Part shown: positions 16,263 to 25,961 of the stretch, piece after piece
Layout of the letters: the number at the start of each line of letters is the position of its first letter
Position numbering within the stretch: the first letter of the stretch is position 1
Assembly (NCBI GenBank): GCA_051208035.1
Contig: JBPJFZ010000010.1
Location: 124,001-188,000, forward strand
Reading direction: 5' to 3'
Length of the DNA: 64,000 nucleotides
DNA from: JACKOB01 sp024234575
Lineage (GTDB): Bacteria; Pseudomonadota; Gammaproteobacteria; Pseudomonadales; Oleiphilaceae
Notes under the pieces: model-generated
The model's database searches: none
Told to the model about the DNA's origin: nothing
Seen by the model: only the letters and a program-made list of their open reading frames with translations
Position numbers and translations under genes: made by a program

Positions 16263-17692
16263 GCAAGCCATCTAATGTCTGGGTAGTCGATGATGACAGA
16301 TCCATCAGGTGGGTGCTGGAAAGAGCGCTTCAGCAAGCGGATATCAACACCCAAAGCTTTGAAAATGGCGAGTCGGTTATTAAACAACTAAAGAATGAGC
16401 AGCCTGATGCGATTATCAGCGATATTCGTATGCCAGGCATGAATGGACTGGACTTACTCGAAGGCATACATCGCGAGCACCCCGACTTGCCAGTCATTAT
16501 CATGACTGCCCACTCGGATTTGGACAGTGCCGTATCCTCTTATCAGAGCGGCGCTTTCGAGTACCTGCCCAAGCCATTCGACATTGATGAAGCAGTAGCG
16601 TTAATCAAACGGGCAGTGATGCATGCCAATGAGAAGAAAGCTGAAAGTGGCAGCTTGCCTGTGGACAGCATACATAACACCACTGAGATTATTGGTGAAG
16701 CCCCCGCTATGCAGGAAGTTTTTCGTGCAATCGGCCGCTTGTCGCAATCAAATATTACCGTTCTGATTAACGGAGAGTCTGGCACGGGCAAAGAACTGGT
16801 AGCCAGAGCATTACACCAGCATAGTCCCCGCAAGCATGAATCTTTTATCGCCCTGAATATGGCGGCCATCCCAAAGGACTTGATGGAGTCAGAACTATTT
16901 GGTCACGAGAAAGGCTCATTTACCGGCGCGGGAGGGCAACGCCAGGGCCGTTTTGAACAGGCGAATCACGGCACACTTTTTCTTGATGAGATTGGCGATA
17001 TGCCCGCCGAAACCCAAACGCGATTGCTTCGCGTGCTAGCCGATGGTGAGTTTTATCGTGTCGGTGGCAATACGCCCGTGAAGGTTAACGTGAGGATCAT
17101 TGCAGCCACCCATCAGAATCTCGAAAAACTGGTACAAGAAGGCATTTTCCGAGAGGATTTATTTCACCGCCTGAACGTTATCCGGGTGCATTTACCTTCA
17201 TTGAAAGAGCGCCGTGAAGACATCGGCCGATTGATGCGGCATTTTCTCAAACATGCCGCCGATGAACTCAACGTTGAGACAAAACTGCTTCGCCCTGAAA
17301 CAGAAGAATTTATGAGCCATTTGGCATGGCCTGGCAATGTACGCCAACTGGAAAACACCTGCCGCTGGTTAACTGTAATGGCAAGCGGTCGGGAAATTCA
17401 CATTACCGACCTGCCGCCAGAGCTCATCGATAGCGCTGAAGTCGCTCCTACTGGCTCAACCTGGCAGGAATCGTTAAAACTGTGGGCAGACCAGGAGCTA
17501 AAGCTTGGCAAACATTCAATTCTGGATCAGGCAGTGCCGGAGTTCGAACGTATTATGATAGAAACCGCGTTAAAGCACACAGGCGGCAGAAAGCGTGATG
17601 CATCGCTGCTATTGGGCTGGGGCCGCAACACGCTGACACGCAAGATCAAAGAGTTGGGGATGGAGTCTGCGGCGACAGAAGATGATGATTAG
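16259..17692 (+). CDS. ntrC: Nitrogen-regulation response regulator NtrC (GlnG)
   Basis: Sigma-54 enhancer-binding activator, 477 residues. The receiver domain has acidic VVDDDRS and phospho-Asp55 in ISDIRMPG. The AAA+ domain has Walker A GESGTGKE, the sigma-54-contacting loop written GSFTGAG, Walker B GTLFLDEIGDMP and arginine-finger region FREDLFHRLNV. The C-terminal Fis-type helix-turn-helix is GGRKRDASLLLGWGRNTLTRKIKELG. The canonical loop is GAFTGA, so Ala-to-Ser is a small departure. Start ATG at 16259 overlaps the end of ntrB. The obvious local target is the glnA sigma-54 promoter. Confidence 0.97.
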   Translation: MSKPSNVWVVDDDRSIRWVLERALQQADINTQSFENGESVIKQLKNEQPDAIISDIRMPGMNGLDLLEGIHREHPDLPVIIMTAHSDLDSAVSSYQSGAFEYLPKPFDIDEAVALIKRAVMHANEKKAESGSLPVDSIHNTTEIIGEAPAMQEVFRAIGRLSQSNITVLINGESGTGKELVARALHQHSPRKHESFIALNMAAIPKDLMESELFGHEKGSFTGAGGQRQGRFEQANHGTLFLDEIGDMPAETQTRLLRVLADGEFYRVGGNTPVKVNVRIIAATHQNLEKLVQEGIFREDLFHRLNVIRVHLPSLKERREDIGRLMRHFLKHAADELNVETKLLRPETEEFMSHLAWPGNVRQLENTCRWLTVMASGREIHITDLPPELIDSAEVAPTGSTWQESLKLWADQELKLGKHSILDQAVPEFERIMIETALKHTGGRKRDASLLLGWGRNTLTRKIKELGMESAATEDDD

Positions 17693-17701
17693 CTACTCGG
17701 C

Positions 17702-17730
17702 AGAGCTATGCAAGCCCCCCATAGCTCTCT
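17702..17730. terminator. Hairpin between convergent ntrC and mshQ
   Basis: AGAGCTATG (17702-17710) and CATAGCTCT (17720-17728) form a perfect 9-bp stem with a C-rich 9-base loop, followed by CTTTCG. There is no long U-tract on either strand, so termination would be weak. Confidence 0.45.
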
Positions 17731-17753
17731 TTCGACACTCCTAACAACCCGTG

Positions 17754-20700
17754 TTACTGCACCACTTCTTTCCAATAAATAATCCGATCATGACCTCGAT
17801 AGCGCCCAAAGGTGGCTCTGACGGAGCCATGATCTTCGAAACTTCCATTGCCATCCCAGTCAAATCGCAGCCAGTTCAGGGTACCTAGATCGACGTCAAT
17901 ATCAACATAGCCTTCGCTATTCGGCGCTGTCAGATTAAAGCCTGCGTCCCCAAGTGCCAGCGGCCCATCAAAACTGAACGCTGAGGTGCCAGTGCCTATG
18001 CTCACGGAGGCCAGTTTCGATAAATCGTCATAACCGCTTGATGCGGCATCCGTCAAATTTACAAGTGTGGCAGAGGATGGGCTGACCGGATCGACGATCA
18101 GGTTAGTGCAGATATCGGCAGTATTGCTCACCCACACGCCTGCAGCATTGTAGAACTCAGCGCTTGCTGGAATGCGTAAGTTGCTGATTTCGGGGCCAAA
18201 GGCATTTTCCATTTGCCAACGGCCATAGCGCAAAAAATTGTCATTGGTTAGGTTAAAATTTAACCCGCCAGCATCGGTATCGCCGTTAAAACCAATACGT
18301 GACGCAAGCGATGCACCCGCTCTCAAGTCCGAGTCGCGTACGCTTACGGTAAGATTCACATCGGCATCAAAGGGCGTAACAAGTCCGGATGTTGGCCGCG
18401 TATAGCGGAAGGTATCAGTCGTCGCGCCATGCAAGGTGAGCACTACCTCGCCACCAATATCCGCTGTCGCGCCATAAGCCTGCGCCGAATCCGGTGCCGT
18501 CAGACCGGCAGCCCCGGCAACATTGTCGGAATAACAGAAGCCAACATTGGTACCAGTGCCGCCGCAGCTGCTATCACGATTTAGGGAGACTCCCAGCTTC
18601 CAGAATTCCCCCTCATAGTTTTCGGTCTTGGAGCCGGCAGCATTGAGCGCGCGAATGCTGATTACTGGCGGTGTATCAAACTCGAAAGGCTGATCCATAT
18701 AAGTAAAGCCACCACTGCAGGCATTTTTAAAATCGCTGCTGGCAACCAGTACTTCGAATTGCTGGGGGTAAAAGCGGCCAATATTGGCGGACTCTGCCGT
18801 TGACACTGGCTGGGAGAAATACACAGGTGGCGCGGTGGTCATCGAAAACACGCCCACTTCACTGATTTGTTGGGCACTTTCGGTCACTTGCCCCGAATCA
18901 GAGGTGGCGAAGGTCATTGAATTAACCGCAAGGATTCCTGGCGTACCGGTAAGGGGTGCTTTGAGGCTGTGACTCAGTCCGACAACGCCTTGGTAACTCG
19001 GCGCTGTCGTTGTCAAATCGTTACAAACGGCTTTACCGGTAATAGAAAAATTGGCTCCTGCCGCCACAAACGGGCTACAACCACCGTTTGCTGCAACACA
19101 TTCAGAATTAGCGGTTGTGACGGCCAACTGTACTTGCGCCGGATACACCACAAACTGCCCGGGGCTGCCGACAAGCTCGCCAAGCTCGGGCACCGTTCCA
19201 TCATAAGGCGCGGCATCGTGCAAAATATTTAGCGCCTGTACTTCACCCACATCACTGTAGCCAACAGTAAGCGTAGCAACACCCGCAGCAAATGCAGCAT
19301 TAACATTTGCTGTACCCGGGCGCGCATCAGCTATGGGGTTGCTGTTTATCTGCATGCTCACCGGCAGGCCAGAATCCGCAGCAGATGGTGATGGGTCAAC
19401 ATTGATCTCTGACCACACCTTTAACGCTTTGTTACCGGTAAAGCCTTCGATAATATCGCAGCCGGTCGCCGTCTCATTTTGGCCCAAGGCGGTAACGACA
19501 AGGTTGGCGGTCGTGCCACAGACATAGTTTGCCGGGGTAGACACCTGAAAACCTTTTGTTCGAAACTTAACCGAGCCAGCAGACGTTGAGGTAATCGAGG
19601 CTGCGGCATCCGTCGCGCTTACCTGAGCGTCATGTTCATTGTTGTGATAGAGGTAAACGGTAGCAACACCCGCATTGCCCACACTGTATTGATAGCTGGT
19701 GATCAGGCTTCCGCCGCTACTGGCATCATAAAACGCAGACTGACCGTTGGGATCTGCAGAAGCACTAAGGGTAATCTCACCATCATAATCCTCTTTTACC
19801 GTCACACCATCATCACACATAGCAGTGATGGTGATCTCTGCCCGCGTTGAAGGACAGGCGAGCGCATATCCTGGCTGAACAAAAGCAAAACCACCCAATG
19901 TGCAACTGGCCGGTGGCGTAATGGTTCCCTTGCCTGAAGCGTTGGTAATGGTTACATCGGTGGAGGTGATATCGACATAAAACTGCACATCCGCTGTTTG
20001 GCTGGCATTAAGGGTATCAACTGAGATCGTACCTGTAGTCTGCCCGGTGGCGATGGTGATAGTGCCGAATGCAGCTATATAGTCGGTACCTGACAGCGCC
20101 GTTCCATCACGCGTCATATAGGAAATAACGACATTCGATGTGGCAGGCTCACCTAAAGTCACGGTAAATTCAGCTTTTTCGCCTGCAGCTACGGTCACAT
20201 CATCAATACCAGAGCAAGGGAATGTCTTTGCCATCAATATGCCTATCTGGCCGATATTTAAAACAGATGAGTCGATACGAATATCGTCATAGGTGCCGTT
20301 TGCCGAACTTCCCGGTGCAATCTTATAGGTAGTGGAAGAATTGTCACCAAAGATTAAATTACCCAAATTGCCGATTTGCCCGGTGCTATTCATCGTGCGA
20401 TTGAGAGCTTCTGCACCGTTGACATAAACCTTCATCGAATTTGCACCCATGTCCCAGGTTACGGCCAGGTGCACCCATGTATCGGCACCAAACCCAAAGG
20501 CTGCCGTGTTATATTGAAAATCACGATCCGCAGAATCTTCTAACCAAAAACGCAGTGAACCGTTATTCATTTTGCTAAGGAAAAAATATTTATTGCCCGC
20601 AGACGCATCCATCAATGTGCGATCGCCACTGCCGTTCCATGCCTCTTTAGCCTTGTACCAAAACATAATGGTACCGGCGTTTCCAATTGCACTATCAAGA

Positions 20701-22997
20701 TCAACGCCAGAATTAATACCATCAATAATACTATGAGAATTATTATCCCCTATGATCGCACCGCTACAGACCTTGCCTTCTGTGGTGGATTCGACATTGC
20801 CCACGGTAACCCCGTTATTACCATTTTTCGAGTAATCTTCAATCACCACTCCACCGCCACTAAACTCTTCTTGCTCAAAAGCAAAATGCAGAAATGTCGA
20901 GTTAGAAATTGCAGTTATTTTTGTTGTGAAATAGTTGATGTTATCGGCATTATTATCTGCCGACCAAATCCAGGTTGCATTGGCATCTACAGCGGGCCGA
21001 AACCCCCAAGGCGCGACTCCGTTTAGACCATAACCACTGGCAGGCACATACCCCGACCACCCAGTTTTGCTGACACGCCAATCACTCGTATTGGTGGTTA
21101 AGCTCGTGGCACCGTTTTCAAATAAATGTGTGCCACCAGCAAGCGCAAAATCACCGAGAAACCCCGCCACACCACCTAAATCCTCAGCGAATATATGCAA
21201 GTAATAATCCTTTCCGGCAACCAAGCTAGCCGCTAAAGATACGGTTGTCGGCCAGTCGTTACCCGATCCTATCAATACCCCCTGAAGGCTATCGCTGGTG
21301 GAGATATAGGCAGAAAATCGATTATCAACATTTAGTTTTCCCGTCAGATTACCTGAAGGAGCTCCCGAAGGTGTTATTGTTCCAACACCTGTGCCATCAG
21401 TAACAGATACACCAGATGAGGTGATATTTAGCTGAAACTTTACATCCGCTACCTGACCACCATTTAACGTAGCAATTGAAATAGTTGCTGTGGTCTGCCC
21501 TGCGGGAATCGTAACCGAGCCCGTCGCCGCCGTGTAGTCTGTTCCCGCTACGGCAGTGTCATCACTAGTGCTATAAGAGATGACCACATCTGCCGTCGCA
21601 GCGGCATCCAGGGTAACGGTAAAATCAGCGGTACTGCCTGCAGCAACCGTCACATCATCAACCGAGGCATTCGGCAGCGGTACAGCACAACTAGACAAGT
21701 TTCCTGTAGGGACGTTTTGCCAGGCACCACCATTACGCCTCCACTCTAGCTGCGCATAGGCTCTGCCACCATTTTCGTAATGCTCCACTTTCAAGAGGTA
21801 AGCCTGGCCTGCATTAAGGTCTACCCCGGCAGATGCCGAAGAATAGCGAGGGCCATGATCATTCCACTCTGTAGTAATGATATGGGCACCATTTAAATAA
21901 ACCCTGATACCATCATCCGAATAGGTGCGAAAGTTATAAGTACCTGCCGCTGCCGGCACCAGATAAGCATCCCAGCGAATACTAAACTTATCGCCATTGC
22001 CGCTGATTTGGGGAAAAGGCGCAGGAGTGGCATTATTCCAGCTAAAGTTTATTTGCGGGTCTTGCGAGTAAAAGCGTGTACCAGTAAAAATACCCGCCTG
22101 GGGGTTAACTTTAGCGCCCCCGCTGCCACTTCGCTGATCGTAATAACTGCCCAAAGCACCTGAAGTTCTTACCGATGCCGATTGCGTTCCGACAGTTATG
22201 TTATAACTAAGCGCTGGGTCTAGGGCATTTACAGTAAGAATACTGGTTTTACTGTCTTGCACCCCAACTCCCGTGATAACGGCACCGTTGTTGATGCCAT
22301 AATTACTTAGCTTGGCTTGTTCGACAGGGTTAGCATCCGCAGCAAACTTAACAACAACGATATTCTCAGCTACACAGGCACCACCTGCATCAGTTACTGC
22401 TGGTAAAGCAGGGGCAGCGGTCACATCCAGCTTAAAATAATCTGTGTATAAACTATTGCTTTTGTTTCCTGTTCGCTTGTCTCTGCTTACCACGTAAAAG
22501 GTGACTGCATTACCGCTTGTTTCATCAATATAATTAACTAAGTTAGCGCTAAGCGTTGTAGATAAATTTACTGTATTTTCAGTGTCACCACCGTCTACCA
22601 ACTGTTGATAGGCACCGGTCGCGTAATTAAATATATAAAGAAGCGCGCCATCGTCACGACCATTACTACTATTAACACCTCGTCCACGCCATAAAGGAGT
22701 TAGCGCAGTCACTGTGGTCTCGCTTTCATCGATCCTAATCACAAAACGCATTTGCGGGTGATTATTGTTGGATGAAGCATCTACCTGATGTTCATTGCCA
22801 TCCTGCACCTCAATATTGTCGTATTGAATATTAGTAAGCTGAGTCGAGGGTGTGGTGCTATTCGAAGGGACAACCGTCGAGGAATCTCCGCGGTAAGCAA
22901 AAACATTAACACCCTGCGTGCGATTGGCATAATCGTAAGTGACGGCATGACTACTCCCCGCCAGCATAAGTAGCGTTAAAAGCATAATTTTTAACAT
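17754..22997 (-). CDS. mshQ: MshQ-like giant extracellular protein with PA14, Calx-beta and LamG-like domains
   Basis: Last gene of the MSHA locus. From the ATG at 22997, which opens a clear signal peptide (MLKIMLLTLLMLAGSSHA), the protein has 1,747 residues. A GTG at 23069 would add 24 residues ahead of the signal. Order of parts: N-terminal beta region (20-275); PA14-like carbohydrate-binding domain (about 285-420, with GTYNFRTYSDDGIRVYLNG and VEHYENGGRAYAQLEW); Calx-beta repeat (440-540, DDVTVAAGSTADFTVTL); a W-rich module (550-705); LamG/concanavalin-like domain (740-925, GTIMFWYKAKEAW and TWVHLAVTWD); second Calx-beta (929-1024); then a long cysteine-containing MshQ-type C-terminal half ending GRYRGHDRIIYWKEVVQ. 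Function is not established. A surface or pilus-tip adhesin is inferred. Confidence 0.85.
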   Translation of the reverse strand: MLKIMLLTLLMLAGSSHAVTYDYANRTQGVNVFAYRGDSSTVVPSNSTTPSTQLTNIQYDNIEVQDGNEHQVDASSNNNHPQMRFVIRIDESETTVTALTPLWRGRGVNSSNGRDDGALLYIFNYATGAYQQLVDGGDTENTVNLSTTLSANLVNYIDETSGNAVTFYVVSRDKRTGNKSNSLYTDYFKLDVTAAPALPAVTDAGGACVAENIVVVKFAADANPVEQAKLSNYGINNGAVITGVGVQDSKTSILTVNALDPALSYNITVGTQSASVRTSGALGSYYDQRSGSGGAKVNPQAGIFTGTRFYSQDPQINFSWNNATPAPFPQISGNGDKFSIRWDAYLVPAAAGTYNFRTYSDDGIRVYLNGAHIITTEWNDHGPRYSSASAGVDLNAGQAYLLKVEHYENGGRAYAQLEWRRNGGAWQNVPTGNLSSCAVPLPNASVDDVTVAAGSTADFTVTLDAAATADVVISYSTSDDTAVAGTDYTAATGSVTIPAGQTTATISIATLNGGQVADVKFQLNITSSGVSVTDGTGVGTITPSGAPSGNLTGKLNVDNRFSAYISTSDSLQGVLIGSGNDWPTTVSLAASLVAGKDYYLHIFAEDLGGVAGFLGDFALAGGTHLFENGATSLTTNTSDWRVSKTGWSGYVPASGYGLNGVAPWGFRPAVDANATWIWSADNNADNINYFTTKITAISNSTFLHFAFEQEEFSGGGVVIEDYSKNGNNGVTVGNVESTTEGKVCSGAIIGDNNSHSIIDGINSGVDLDSAIGNAGTIMFWYKAKEAWNGSGDRTLMDASAGNKYFFLSKMNNGSLRFWLEDSADRDFQYNTAAFGFGADTWVHLAVTWDMGANSMKVYVNGAEALNRTMNSTGQIGNLGNLIFGDNSSTTYKIAPGSSANGTYDDIRIDSSVLNIGQIGILMAKTFPCSGIDDVTVAAGEKAEFTVTLGEPATSNVVISYMTRDGTALSGTDYIAAFGTITIATGQTTGTISVDTLNASQTADVQFYVDITSTDVTITNASGKGTITPPASCTLGGFAFVQPGYALACPSTRAEITITAMCDDGVTVKEDYDGEITLSASADPNGQSAFYDASSGGSLITSYQYSVGNAGVATVYLYHNNEHDAQVSATDAAASITSTSAGSVKFRTKGFQVSTPANYVCGTTANLVVTALGQNETATGCDIIEGFTGNKALKVWSEINVDPSPSAADSGLPVSMQINSNPIADARPGTANVNAAFAAGVATLTVGYSDVGEVQALNILHDAAPYDGTVPELGELVGSPGQFVVYPAQVQLAVTTANSECVAANGGCSPFVAAGANFSITGKAVCNDLTTTAPSYQGVVGLSHSLKAPLTGTPGILAVNSMTFATSDSGQVTESAQQISEVGVFSMTTAPPVYFSQPVSTAESANIGRFYPQQFEVLVASSDFKNACSGGFTYMDQPFEFDTPPVISIRALNAAGSKTENYEGEFWKLGVSLNRDSSCGGTGTNVGFCYSDNVAGAAGLTAPDSAQAYGATADIGGEVVLTLHGATTDTFRYTRPTSGLVTPFDADVNLTVSVRDSDLRAGASLASRIGFNGDTDAGGLNFNLTNDNFLRYGRWQMENAFGPEISNLRIPASAEFYNAAGVWVSNTADICTNLIVDPVSPSSATLVNLTDAASSGYDDLSKLASVSIGTGTSAFSFDGPLALGDAGFNLTAPNSEGYVDIDVDLGTLNWLRFDWDGNGSFEDHGSVRATFGRYRGHDRIIYWKEVVQ

Positions 22998-23178
22998 TCG
23001 TGCTATCACCAAAAACGCTCCACGATCTACCTGCCCCTTACCTGTGAAGGTCGAAACCGAAACCAGCACCTGGCGTGCCGGGGTGAATTTGAAACAACAG
23101 TTTTGTTACTACTTCATTAGTTAACATAGTCAAAGGCAATCTTCAGTGGCGATTCTGTTATCTTTTAGTGAAGTTATA

Positions 23179-23631
23179 TCAAGGCACAACGTCTCGGGCA
23201 CCGACTTCAACCACTCGTTCCGCCCGGTCGATGCCGCTACCGCACACGCCCGTACTGCGCAAAGTGAAATAGTTGTTTCCTGCCGTGTCGGTTTGCACGC
23301 TACAGGTTACCGTAAACGTGCAGCCAGCCAACCCTTGTGCTGCTGTGGGTATGGTGTGGGTAGTGGATGCCCCAAAATAGGCATTACTACAACTTGCTGG
23401 CGTTCCCCCCGGGGGGAATAAGACAGACAACCCCGCCTGGGCACCGCTTTCAGCAGCCCAAAAAGCATGATTTGACTGCACATCCCGTCCCAAAGACTCA
23501 CCCGTACGCTCTTCGAGATTCGCCAGTGCCAAGACAACCAGCGCCAGCACAACGATAACGAAAATTGCGGCAGGCAGTCCTAATCCGGCCTGTCGGCCAA
23601 ATGCTTGCATCGGCCTCAGTCTATGGAACAT
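23179..23631 (-). CDS. mshP: MSHA minor pilin-like protein MshP
   Basis: 150-residue prepilin-like protein of the MSHA pilus. The N-terminus has a class III-like leader, GRQAGLGLPAAIFVIVVLALVVLALANLEERTGES: one hydrophobic helix followed by the AFWAAESGAQAGLSVLF segment seen in MshP and PilX-type proteins. It lacks the Glu5 of ordinary type IV pilins, as expected for this subfamily. Cysteines are present in the C-terminal half. Start ATG at 23631 lies inside the end of mshO (11-base overlap). An internal ATG at 23610 would give a shorter leader. The gene is followed by a gap of about 180 bases before mshQ. Confidence 0.85.
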   Translation of the reverse strand: MFHRLRPMQAFGRQAGLGLPAAIFVIVVLALVVLALANLEERTGESLGRDVQSNHAFWAAESGAQAGLSVLFPPGGTPASCSNAYFGASTTHTIPTAAQGLAGCTFTVTCSVQTDTAGNNYFTLRSTGVCGSGIDRAERVVEVGARDVVP

Positions 23632-24388
23632 TTCTCACCTGCACCTGCTGATTTAATAGCATTTGTTCGCCTGCGGCATTGGCAAAAACCAGACGGAACG
23701 TCAGCACACCGTTACGAGTCAGTGTCGATGGGGCATAACTAAACATCAACGAGTTAACACCATTGACGAAGGTTTGTTTCGTACCGGAGGCAATGGACGA
23801 TCCGGCCACCGCATCAAAGCCATAACCAGAATAGCGGTAGATAAAACCAGATGGATCACCACAAAAACTTACTGGCTGCCCCACAACAAAGAATCGGCGC
23901 TGGGGAGAGTCTGAAGGAAACGTCTGCCCACCCAGGTTAACCGTTTCCATATTGCCACCAGCAAAAGCAACGGTTGCTGGCGTAATCGCCGTGCTGGCCC
24001 CATTGGGGTATACAACCGACTCGGCTATCGGGTAGACGGCAACGAAGCCGGTAATCGCGCCCGGAGAGATAACATCCCACGTAGTTGTGCTCAACGCCGC
24101 AACATCTTGCAGGTATCTTGAAGCGGCCAGCACCGGCACGAACTCGACGCAATTATTGGTGGCTCCAAACACACGCACGCTGTTTGGCAATGCCAGCCTC
24201 ACCTCTCGACTAATACGCTCGGCGGCCAAACTACCTGCAATAGCTGCCTGTTGCCTGCCTGCGGTATCGACCACGCCTTGCATCGAGTTGACGATAAACT
24301 GCACCACGCCTACCGCCAGTACCGACGATATAACGATAACCATAATGAGCTCGATAAGCGTAAAACCGCGAGACTGGCGTTGGTGCAT
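23621..24388 (-). CDS. mshO: MSHA minor pilin-like protein MshO
   Basis: 255-residue type IV prepilin-like protein. The leader MHQRQSRG is followed by the methylation and assembly motif FTLIELIMVIVISSVLAVGVVQFIV, with Glu5 present. The mature domain has the AAERISREVRLALPNSVRVF segment typical of PilW/MshO-like pseudopilins and ends in QQVQVRNVP. The start codon overlaps the mshD stop by one base (TGATG), so the two are coupled. Predicted to be cleaved by a prepilin peptidase encoded elsewhere and to sit in the pilus or its tip complex. Confidence 0.9.
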   Translation of the reverse strand: MHQRQSRGFTLIELIMVIVISSVLAVGVVQFIVNSMQGVVDTAGRQQAAIAGSLAAERISREVRLALPNSVRVFGATNNCVEFVPVLAASRYLQDVAALSTTTWDVISPGAITGFVAVYPIAESVVYPNGASTAITPATVAFAGGNMETVNLGGQTFPSDSPQRRFFVVGQPVSFCGDPSGFIYRYSGYGFDAVAGSSIASGTKQTFVNGVNSLMFSYAPSTLTRNGVLTFRLVFANAAGEQMLLNQQVQVRNVP

Positions 24389-24924
24389 CAGAAATTACCC
24401 CGATAGACCGAAAATCGCATGGTTGTCCCATTGGTCACCCAGGCCGGCGGATCGATGGTGAGGGAAATGCGCTTGGCAAACGCGTTATTCGCTAACCCCA
24501 ACTCGGTGCCAGCGCATACAACGGCAATAGTGATTAAGTAATCATCGTAAGTACCGTCCATCGAGATGCCAGCAGCATTGATAATATCCGGCGCAATGGC
24601 ACCGGCGGTAATGTAATCATCAACATCATCATAGGTGTCGCGACTTTCACCGTCCGGTCCTAATCCGCTGCAATTCACCGTGGTAGAAGATGGTACACCA
24701 CCTACTGGCGTACTCTCGTCGTAGGGCTTGGATAAAATTTCATCCATATACAGTTGCGCCAGCTTTAGTGTTTTGAACTCCCATAAAGGGTCGGCACTAC
24801 GTCCTGCGGTGCCAGAAAAAGCGTTAATAACCGCAATAAGGGCAATACTGATAATCACGATAGTGATTACCATCTCAACGAGCGTGACACCTTTTTGTAA
24901 TGCAGTACGGGTTCTGCTTTTCAT
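24388..24924 (-). CDS. mshD: MSHA minor pilin MshD
   Basis: 178-residue prepilin-like protein. MKSRTRTALQKG is the leader. VTLVEMVITIVIISIALIAVINAF is the N-terminal helix with Glu5. The adjacent LWEFKTLKLAQLYMDEILSKPYDE segment is typical of MshD/PilV-like proteins. The ATG at 24924 was chosen because AAGGGTG lies 8 bases before it. A TTG at 24939 is also in frame but lacks a ribosome site. It starts 11 bases after the mshC stop. Confidence 0.9.
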   Translation of the reverse strand: MKSRTRTALQKGVTLVEMVITIVIISIALIAVINAFSGTAGRSADPLWEFKTLKLAQLYMDEILSKPYDESTPVGGVPSSTTVNCSGLGPDGESRDTYDDVDDYITAGAIAPDIINAAGISMDGTYDDYLITIAVVCAGTELGLANNAFAKRISLTIDPPAWVTNGTTMRFSVYRGNF

Positions 24925-24935
24925 ACTCGCACCCT

Positions 24936-25391
24936 TCAAGGACAGGCCGTAGGGAAGGCAAAACCGGCGCTGCTAATACATACAGTATGGGATGTTTCGC
25001 CCGTAAAAGTTACGGACAAATCGCCACCGGATGCCAGACTGCCGGATTGAGAAAACTCAATACTGGCGGGCAAGCTCAAACCGGCAATGGTTAAATTGGC
25101 ACCAGCGTGCTCCGCTGTTTGACTATTCGATGATACCGTTCCCTGGCGCACGGAAAATATCCATTCTTTGCTTGTTTGCGTAATATCAAGCATGACGGGG
25201 TTGGTCGTATGGGAGGCTAACGCCCGCTGCTGGGCTAAATGAACAGAAGAGATTAATTGATCTTTGGCCAGTGAAGCAGAGAAGTCACTCTTGGAGGCAA
25301 ATAAACCCATGGCCGAAACGGAGAGAATGCCAACGACAACCAGCACCATCACCAACTCTACGAGAGAAAAACCTGAATGATTGTGTTTCAT
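24936..25391 (-). CDS. mshC: MSHA minor pilin MshC
   Basis: 151-residue prepilin with a short leader MKHNHSG and the class IVa motif FSLVELVMVLVVVGILSVSAMGLF, Glu5 present. The following LAKDQLISSVHLAQQRALASH helix region is shared with GspH/FimT-like pseudopilins. Two cysteines near the C-terminus (CISSAGFAFPTACP) probably form a disulfide loop. Located directly after the major pilin gene in the same transcript. Confidence 0.9.
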   Translation of the reverse strand: MKHNHSGFSLVELVMVLVVVGILSVSAMGLFASKSDFSASLAKDQLISSVHLAQQRALASHTTNPVMLDITQTSKEWIFSVRQGTVSSNSQTAEHAGANLTIAGLSLPASIEFSQSGSLASGGDLSVTFTGETSHTVCISSAGFAFPTACP

Positions 25392-25440
25392 AAGTCAGAG
25401 AAGCGCCAAAGACGCTTCTCCTCATTAAACGATATCAACA

Positions 25441-25896
25441 TTAGCAGCCGGTGGTACCAGCGCTGGCCGTCACTGTAATGGTAGGTGTCGCACCTGCGGT
25501 CGCTGCAGCAGTATAAGAAACCTGACAGCCTGAAGCTGTTGATGCCCCTTTCGCCTGAACGAGAACAGGGTTACCCGCTACAATCGTGAAGTCATCACTG
25601 GTGATTTGTGCGGCCAACAAAATTCCTAAAGTAGATGCTGCGGGATAACCATTAACCATTGCGATAGACGCACCTTCAAGACTAACGTTACCGGTAGGAC
25701 TTCCTGCGGCCAAAAACTTAGAGTGCGCAATGGCCGATGCCGATTTAATCGAACCAGCTGCACCTTGAATCGCGGCAACTCTCGCCTCCCCGCCTAAATC
25801 CGCAAACCTTGGCAGCGCAAAGGCCGACAAAATACCCAGGATAACAATAACCATGATCAGTTCGATCAATGTAAAACCTGCTTGTTGCTTTTTCAT
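25441..25896 (-). CDS. mshA: MSHA major pilin MshA
   Basis: Structural subunit of the mannose-sensitive haemagglutinin-type IVa pilus. The chosen start is ATG 25896, preceded by the best ribosome site in the locus (GGAGGAAA), giving MKKQQAG as leader and 151 residues in all. Prepilin peptidase cuts before FTLIELIMVIVILGILSAFALPRF (Glu5 present). The DLGGEARVAAIQGAAGSIKSASAIAHSKFL region is the alpha1-C helix typical of MshA. The two cysteines (SGCQVSY and the very last residue) bound the D-region loop. An upstream frame extension to 25956 has no ribosome site and would bury the leader. High expression is likely from the ribosome site. Confidence 0.95.
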   Translation of the reverse strand: MKKQQAGFTLIELIMVIVILGILSAFALPRFADLGGEARVAAIQGAAGSIKSASAIAHSKFLAAGSPTGNVSLEGASIAMVNGYPAASTLGILLAAQITSDDFTIVAGNPVLVQAKGASTASGCQVSYTAAATAGATPTITVTASAGTTGC

Positions 25897-25961
25897 TCTA
25901 CTATTTCCTCCGATCCCCATGACAGGGCCCCTTCCGGGTAAGTGATAAATGATCAAAATGA

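Noticed and set aside
22998..23069. 24-residue N-terminal extension of MshQ from a GTG
   Set aside because: Would put a charged stretch ahead of an otherwise complete signal peptide; kept only as an alternative start.
23070..23178. Small gene between mshP and mshQ
   Set aside because: No frame with a plausible start and ribosome site of useful length.
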